NCBI GenBank assembly: GCA_001563965.1
Contig: LKMS01000065.1
Coordinates: 1 to 8,209, forward strand
Length of the DNA: 8,209 nucleotides
Source: Haloferacaceae archaeon PL-Br10_E2g29
GTDB lineage: Archaea > Halobacteriota > Halobacteria > Halobacteriales > Haloferacaceae
Reading direction: 5' to 3'
Positions 4,766 to 8,209 of this stretch are shown here, one piece after another. Position numbers and translations under genes: made by a program. Below the pieces are notes generated by a model. That model did not search any database, was not told the DNA's origin, and saw only the letters and a list, made by a program, of their open reading frames with translations. Numbering within the stretch: position 1 is the first letter of the stretch; every line of letters begins with the position of its first letter.

Positions 4766-5980
4766 TCAGGCAAACGCGAGCGAACTACCGATATCTTCGC
4801 TCTCTTCGAGTTGGATTTTCTCCCACGCCTCGATGAAGTCCTGTCGACGAACCTCGGTGCGGTCGTCGCGGATGGCGAACATTCCGGCTTCCGTACAGAC
4901 GGCCTTGATGTCCGCACCCGACGCGTCAACCGCTTTCTCGGCGAGTTCGGCGAAATCAACGTCGTCTGCGACGTTCATGTTCCGGGTGTGGATCTGGAAG
5001 ATGAGTTCGCGACCCGTCTCGTTGGGTTTCGGCACCTCGATGAGGCGGTCGAACCGACCGGGTCGCAGAATGGCCGGATCGAGCATGTCGAACCGGTTGG
5101 TCGCGGCGATCAGTCGGATGTCGCCGCGCTCGTCGAAGCCGTCCATCTCGCTGAGCAACTGCATCATCGTCCGCTGCACCTCGGCGTCGCCGGAGGTTTT
5201 CGAGTCCGTCCGTTTCGAGGCGATGGCGTCGATCTCGTCGATGAAGATGACGGCGGGTTCGTTCTCGCGAGCGACCTCGAACAGGTCGCGGACGAGTTTT
5301 GCGCCCTCGCCGATGAACTTGTGAACCAGCTCGGAGCCGGCCATCTTGATGAACGAGGCGTTGGTCTGATTGGCAACCGCCTTCGCGAGCATCGTTTTTC
5401 CGGTTCCCGGTGGGCCGTACAGCAGCACGCCAGAGGGTGGGTTGATGCCGACCTGCTCGAACATTTCGGGTTTGTCGAGCGGGAGTTCGACGGTTTCGCG
5501 GACTTCATTGAGCTGTTCGTCGAGCCCGCCAATGTCCTCGTAGGTCACATCAGGGCTGTGTTCGACCTGCATGACGCGGGCACGAACATCGGTCTCGTTG
5601 TCGAGGCGTTTGACGATCGACAAGGAGTTATTGACCGCGACGCGCGCGTCAGGCTCGAGATCCTCGCGCATCTCGTCGGTGACCTCGGTGAGCGCCTCCT
5701 GATTGTTGCCGTGCTGCTTGATAATCACGCCCTCCTCGGAGAGCTCTTGGACGGTCGCGACGAACAGCGGCGACTGCTTGAGCTTCTTGTTTTCGTGGGT
5801 TAGCCGCTCGAGTTTCTGTTTGTACTTGTTGTTCTCCGCGTTGGCGTCGAGGAGTTTGTCCCGCATCTCCTCGTTCTGTGATTCGATAACGCCCAACCGT
5901 TCTTGGAGCGCCTCGATTTTTTCCTGTCGGGACGCCGCCTCCTCATAGGGTAGTTCGACGTCGTCCACGGTGTCAGTCAT
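4766..5980 (-). CDS. pan: Proteasome-activating nucleotidase (PAN), AAA+ ATPase
   Basis: A 404-residue AAA+ unfoldase that forms the hexameric cap on the archaeal 20S proteasome, unfolding substrates with ATP and opening the gate. Order: N-terminal coiled coil (about 15-70), OB-fold domain (about 71-130), ATPase domain with Walker A GPPGTGKT (189-196), aromatic pore loop KFIGEGAK (221-228), Walker B VIFIDEID (244-251), sensor-1 Asn295 and arginine fingers Arg306/Arg309 in LRPGRFD, then the C-terminal helical domain with GAD (355-357). It ends LAFA. The gate-opening HbYX motif of the family normally has Tyr at the penultimate position; here it is Phe (A-F-A). Length is typical for PAN. Haloarchaea often have two PAN paralogs; which one this is cannot be told. 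The start at 5980 fits the TATA box. It is monocistronic and divergent from a winged-helix gene. Confidence 0.97.
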   Translation of the reverse strand: MTDTVDDVELPYEEAASRQEKIEALQERLGVIESQNEEMRDKLLDANAENNKYKQKLERLTHENKKLKQSPLFVATVQELSEEGVIIKQHGNNQEALTEVTDEMREDLEPDARVAVNNSLSIVKRLDNETDVRARVMQVEHSPDVTYEDIGGLDEQLNEVRETVELPLDKPEMFEQVGINPPSGVLLYGPPGTGKTMLAKAVANQTNASFIKMAGSELVHKFIGEGAKLVRDLFEVARENEPAVIFIDEIDAIASKRTDSKTSGDAEVQRTMMQLLSEMDGFDERGDIRLIAATNRFDMLDPAILRPGRFDRLIEVPKPNETGRELIFQIHTRNMNVADDVDFAELAEKAVDASGADIKAVCTEAGMFAIRDDRTEVRRQDFIEAWEKIQLEESEDIGSSLAFA

Positions 5981-6000
5981 CGCCGGGTCTACGGCTGTCG

Positions 6001-6016
6001 TTAATAAGAGGTTTCG
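6001..6016 (-). promoter_or_regulatory. Promoter of pan (BRE + TATA)
   Basis: The minus strand reads CCGAAACCTCTTATTAA (6017 to 6001): a CGAAAC BRE-like stretch next to a TTATTAA TATA element. The TATA centre is about 24-26 bases before the pan ATG at 5980, so the mRNA is predicted to be leaderless. Confidence 0.55.
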
Positions 6017-6073
6017 GGTCGGGGGAGTCCGCTCATATCACCGCCGTTGAAGCATGTCCTGCGGTTATACCGA

Positions 6074-6092
6074 TTGATAGCAAGTATTATCA
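6074..6092 (+). promoter_or_regulatory. Promoter/operator-like element of the winged-helix gene
   Basis: TTGATAGCAAGTATTAT (6074-6090) is 15/17 identical to the element upstream of the DUF2061 gene. It contains the perfect inverted arms TGATA (6075-6079) and TATCA (6088-6092) around an 8-base spacer, overlapping the TATA-like TATTAT (6085-6090). Transcription would begin about 4 bases before the ATG at 6119. A regulator binding here would compete with TBP; autoregulation by the adjacent winged-helix protein is possible. Confidence 0.5.
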
Positions 6093-6118
6093 TACGGCAT
6101 CCCGCACAGAAAGACACC

Positions 6119-6379
6119 ATGAGTACACAAGAAGCGCTTGCAACCGACAACCAGGCGGATCGATGGGAGGCCGTTCGCGACCTTCCACCGAGCGCAAAAC
6201 TCGTTGCCAAGGTGCTGGACTACAACGACACGCTGACGCAGAGCGAACTGGCCGAAGAAACGCTGTTGCCGCCGCGAACCGTCCGCTACGCGCTGAGTCG
6301 ACTCGAAGACGCCGGCGTCGTCGAATCGCGCTTTTCGTTTTCTGACGCTCGCAAGCGCCTGTACAGTCTCACCGTCTGA
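6119..6379 (+). CDS. Small winged-helix (MarR-like) transcriptional regulator
   Basis: An 86-residue DNA-binding protein consisting almost entirely of one winged helix-turn-helix. The first helix is PPSAKLVAKVLDYN (about 23-36), followed by LTQSELAEETLL (helix 2, about 39-50), the recognition helix PPRTVRYALSRLEDAGVV (about 51-68) and a wing RFSFSDARKRLYSL (71-84). The pattern resembles MarR/TrmB-type wHTH domains of haloarchaea. No effector domain is present, so it probably acts as a dimer through short terminal segments. The start at 6119 is fixed by a TATA-like element ending 29 bases upstream and by the start of good coding sequence; an in-frame ATG at 6047 lies upstream of the promoter element. 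It is divergent from pan and might regulate it, itself, or the DUF2061 gene through the shared element, but the target is unknown. Confidence 0.88.
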   Translation: MSTQEALATDNQADRWEAVRDLPPSAKLVAKVLDYNDTLTQSELAEETLLPPRTVRYALSRLEDAGVVESRFSFSDARKRLYSLTV

Positions 6380-6471
6380 GTCTGCGCTCCACTCTCGTTT
6401 CTCTCCCGCATCGTCGACGCGGTTGCAGCCTCTGTGTACATTTCGCTGGATAACATCGCCACCCATGCAGC

Positions 6472-6483
6472 CGAACGTTTATA
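6472..6483 (+). promoter_or_regulatory. Promoter of the mre11-linked gene pair
   Basis: CGAACGTTTATA combines a BRE-like CGAACG with TTTATA (6478-6483), a close match to the haloarchaeal TATA consensus. The centre is 27 bases before the ATG at 6508, predicting a leaderless mRNA. As only ten bases separate the next gene from mre11, this promoter probably serves both. The rest of the 6380-6507 spacer shows a pyrimidine-rich run after the winged-helix stop and no gene. Confidence 0.6.
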
Positions 6484-6507
6484 TCCGATTCCGCAGCCAC
6501 GACGAGC

Positions 6508-6900
6508 ATGACGCTTCGTTCACGACTCCGCGGTGTCGTCGCCAGCGGTGTTTGTCGGCTCCGCAGTGCCGGGGCGGTCGCTCGCCCACCGTACGCCGGT
6601 ATCATCGACGAGGCCGAACGGTGTCTCGATTCGCCAGATCGCGCCGCCACCTTTCGCGACATCGGTGGTCTCGACCGTCTCGAAACCGCCGTCGACGCGG
6701 CGGAATCGGACGGCCATTTGGCACTCGCCACGCGCGGGCGGCTCACACTCGACGCACTTTCGCCGTCGCATCTAGACGATGAGTCGACTGTCACCGATTC
6801 GTCCGATTCCGACTCAGCCACTCCCGACGTGACTGCAACGCGGTCGACACGCCTCGATCGATCCGTCGGTCGCGGAACCGATATACCGGCAGACGAGTAA
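6508..6900 (+). CDS. Hypothetical protein upstream of mre11
   Basis: I do not recognise this 130-residue protein. Residues 1-25 are Arg-rich and moderately hydrophobic, with one Cys at 16. A helical segment follows (GIIDEAERCLDSP, then TFRDIGGLDRLETAVDAAESDG, about 31-69), and then a short segment with TRGRLTLDALSPSHLDDE. The last 40 residues are Ser/Thr/Asp-rich and look disordered. There are no membrane segments or catalytic motifs. Support for a real gene: a near-consensus BRE/TATA at the right distance from the ATG, acidic haloarchaeal composition in the second half, and a stop just ten bases before mre11. Co-transcription suggests a role linked to Mre11/Rad50 or its regulation, which is inference only. 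The Arg-rich start is less typical of haloarchaeal proteins, so a later start cannot be ruled out. Confidence 0.7.
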   Translation: MTLRSRLRGVVASGVCRLRSAGAVARPPYAGIIDEAERCLDSPDRAATFRDIGGLDRLETAVDAAESDGHLALATRGRLTLDALSPSHLDDESTVTDSSDSDSATPDVTATRSTRLDRSVGRGTDIPADE

Positions 6901-6910
6901 CACCCAGCCA

Positions 6911-8209
6911 ATGACACGGGTGATCCATACCGGCGATACCCACATCGGCTACCAGCAGTACCACTCGCCGGCGCGGCGCGCGGATTTTCTGGCCGCCTTC
7001 GAACAGGTGATCGACGACGCGATCGAGATGGAGGTCGACGCCGTCATCCACGCGGGCGATCTGTTTCACGACCGCCGCCCCGACCTTCCCGACTTGCTGG
7101 GCACGCTGTCGGCGCTCCGGCGACTCGCGGCCGCGGAGATTCCGTTTCTCGCCGTCGTCGGCAACCACGAATCCACGCGCGGCGGCCAGTGGCTCGACCT
7201 CTTCGAACGACTCGATCTGGCCACTCGTCTCGGCTCAGAACCGGTTGACTGCGGCACTGTCGCCTTCTACGGACTCGATCACGTTCCCGTTTCGCGTCGC
7301 GACAGCCTCGCCTACGAGTACGATTTTCCGGACGCGGACACGACACATACTGCGCTTGTTGGCCACGGTTTGTTCACCCCGTTCGCCCACGCCAACTGGG
7401 ACACCGAAACCGTGCTCGACGAATCGACCGTCGACTTCGACGCCGTATTGCTCGGCGACAACCACACCCCGGGTATCGAGCAAGTCGACGACACATGGGT
7501 CACCTACTGCGGATCGACCGAGCGCGCGAGCGCCGCCGAACGCGACGGCCGCGGCTACAACGTGGTCGTGTTCGACGCCGAGGATCCCGAACCGTCGGGC
7601 GTCGAAATCCGCCAGCGATCGCTCGAAACCCGCCCGTTCGTCTTCGTGAGCGTCGAGCTCAGCGCAGACGAGGGAAGCGACCGCATTCGCGAGCAGGTTC
7701 GCCAGCACGACCTCGATGACGCCGTCGTCATCGTCGAAATCCTCGGCGCGGGCGATCCGGTTGCGCCCGCCGACATCGAGTCGTTCGCGCTCGACCGTGG
7801 CGCGCTCGTCGCCCGCGTCACCGAGAGGCGGGAGATCGACGACGGGGCCGCTCTCTCGGTGAGTTTTGCCGATCCCGACGCCGCGGTCGACGAACACATT
7901 GAGGGGTTGGGGCTGTCGGCGGCAGCCCTCGATATCGACGACGCGGTTCGCTCCTCTGCTCTCGCCGACGCGACCCTCCGTGAGACGATCAAGGGCCGTC
8001 TCAGCGACGCGCTCGAAAACGACCCTGAGGCGTTCGCCCCGAGCGATCCACAGTCGGCAACGACAACCGATCCGACCGATAGTGGCGCCGACGCCATCGC
8101 AAACGGCGGTCGCGACGATGACGTGGTCGGCGTTGCCGACGAGCCAAACGCGGTCGACGATGATGAGGACGTGGATGACACCGAATCTACCGCCGAAACC
8201 GACGCGCCC
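6911..8209 (+). CDS. mre11: DNA double-strand break repair nuclease Mre11 (3' end beyond window)
   Basis: The first 433 residues of Mre11, the metal-dependent nuclease that works with Rad50 on DNA ends. The calcineurin-like phosphoesterase domain covers about 1-210, with Asp9 and His11 (GDTH), Asp50 and His53 (HAGDLFH), Asn85 and His86 (GNHE) and His152 (VGHG). The last metal motif, usually GHxH, reads GDNH here (Asp183, His185). The capping domain follows (about 225-335), then a helical segment (about 336-372) that may correspond to the Rad50-binding region, then an acidic low-complexity tail (about 375 on). The frame is open to the window edge, and length suggests the stop is close. ATG at 6911 directly precedes the conserved motif I. 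It lies ten bases after the hypothetical gene. rad50 is expected next in haloarchaea. Confidence 0.96.
   Translation, partial: MTRVIHTGDTHIGYQQYHSPARRADFLAAFEQVIDDAIEMEVDAVIHAGDLFHDRRPDLPDLLGTLSALRRLAAAEIPFLAVVGNHESTRGGQWLDLFERLDLATRLGSEPVDCGTVAFYGLDHVPVSRRDSLAYEYDFPDADTTHTALVGHGLFTPFAHANWDTETVLDESTVDFDAVLLGDNHTPGIEQVDDTWVTYCGSTERASAAERDGRGYNVVVFDAEDPEPSGVEIRQRSLETRPFVFVSVELSADEGSDRIREQVRQHDLDDAVVIVEILGAGDPVAPADIESFALDRGALVARVTERREIDDGAALSVSFADPDAAVDEHIEGLGLSAAALDIDDAVRSSALADATLRETIKGRLSDALENDPEAFAPSDPQSATTTDPTDSGADAIANGGRDDDVVGVADEPNAVDDDEDVDDTESTAETDAP

Noticed and set aside
4673..5803. Long plus-strand open frame of 376 codons
   Set aside because: It is antisense to pan, whose protein has all AAA+ motifs. 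GC-rich haloarchaeal genes often leave long open frames on the other strand, and the product resembles nothing.
6423..6782. Alternative plus-strand frame before mre11 starting at 6423
   Set aside because: It is Arg-rich in composition and overlaps the 6508 frame, which has a well-placed promoter and acidic content.
7235..8181. Minus-strand open frames of 220 and 208 codons opposite mre11
   Set aside because: They overlap the well-conserved nuclease and capping domains of Mre11, and their Ser/Arg- or Asp/Val-rich content is typical of antisense shadows.
1..8209. CRISPR array, transposon, toxin-antitoxin or defence system
   Set aside because: No regular spaced repeats, transposase-like proteins, terminal inverted repeats or defence domains were seen; all large genes are core respiratory, proteolysis or repair functions.

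Overview
The window reads as a chromosomal segment of a halophilic archaeon (class Halobacteria). The signs are GC-rich sequence with strong G/C bias at third codon positions, very acidic proteins, archaeal TATA boxes placed so that transcripts begin at or next to the start codon, and gene families typical of haloarchaea: a Tat-exported halocyanin, the proteasome-activating nucleotidase PAN, and Mre11. The genus cannot be told from the sequence alone.

Left part (1-2901, minus strand) is a respiratory operon. In transcription order it encodes a two-helix membrane protein with an acidic N-terminus, a membrane-anchored blue-copper halocyanin, a small two-helix membrane protein, a cytochrome b6-type diheme protein, and the first codons of another gene that leaves the window. 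Genes touch or overlap by a few bases. This is the layout of a haloarchaeal cytochrome bc-type quinol oxidoreductase in which a blue copper protein is probably the electron acceptor. No Rieske protein is seen; it and the second half of cytochrome b are expected beyond the left edge. Divergent from the operon, at 3065-3547, is a four-helix membrane protein with its own promoter, possibly linked to the same complex.

Middle part (3563-5980): an endonuclease III gene (nth) convergent with the four-helix protein, then a small DUF2061 membrane protein gene, then, convergent with it, the gene for PAN, the AAA+ unfoldase that feeds the 20S proteasome. A duplicated T-tract between the last two is a likely terminator.

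Right part (6119-8209, plus strand): a small winged-helix regulator divergent from pan, then an unrecognised 130-residue acidic-tailed protein ten bases upstream of mre11, which runs off the right edge. The last two probably share a promoter.

Regulation: most gene starts or operon heads here have a TATA-like box centred about 25-30 bases upstream of the ATG, which predicts leaderless or nearly leaderless mRNAs. The DUF2061 and winged-helix promoters share a 17-base element (15/17 identical) overlapping the TATA box, possibly a common operator. I saw no tRNA, rRNA, CRISPR array, insertion sequence or defence system. The most interesting points are the bc module architecture, the shared promoter element, a His-to-Asp change at a metal-ligand position of Mre11, and the unknown gene linked to mre11.
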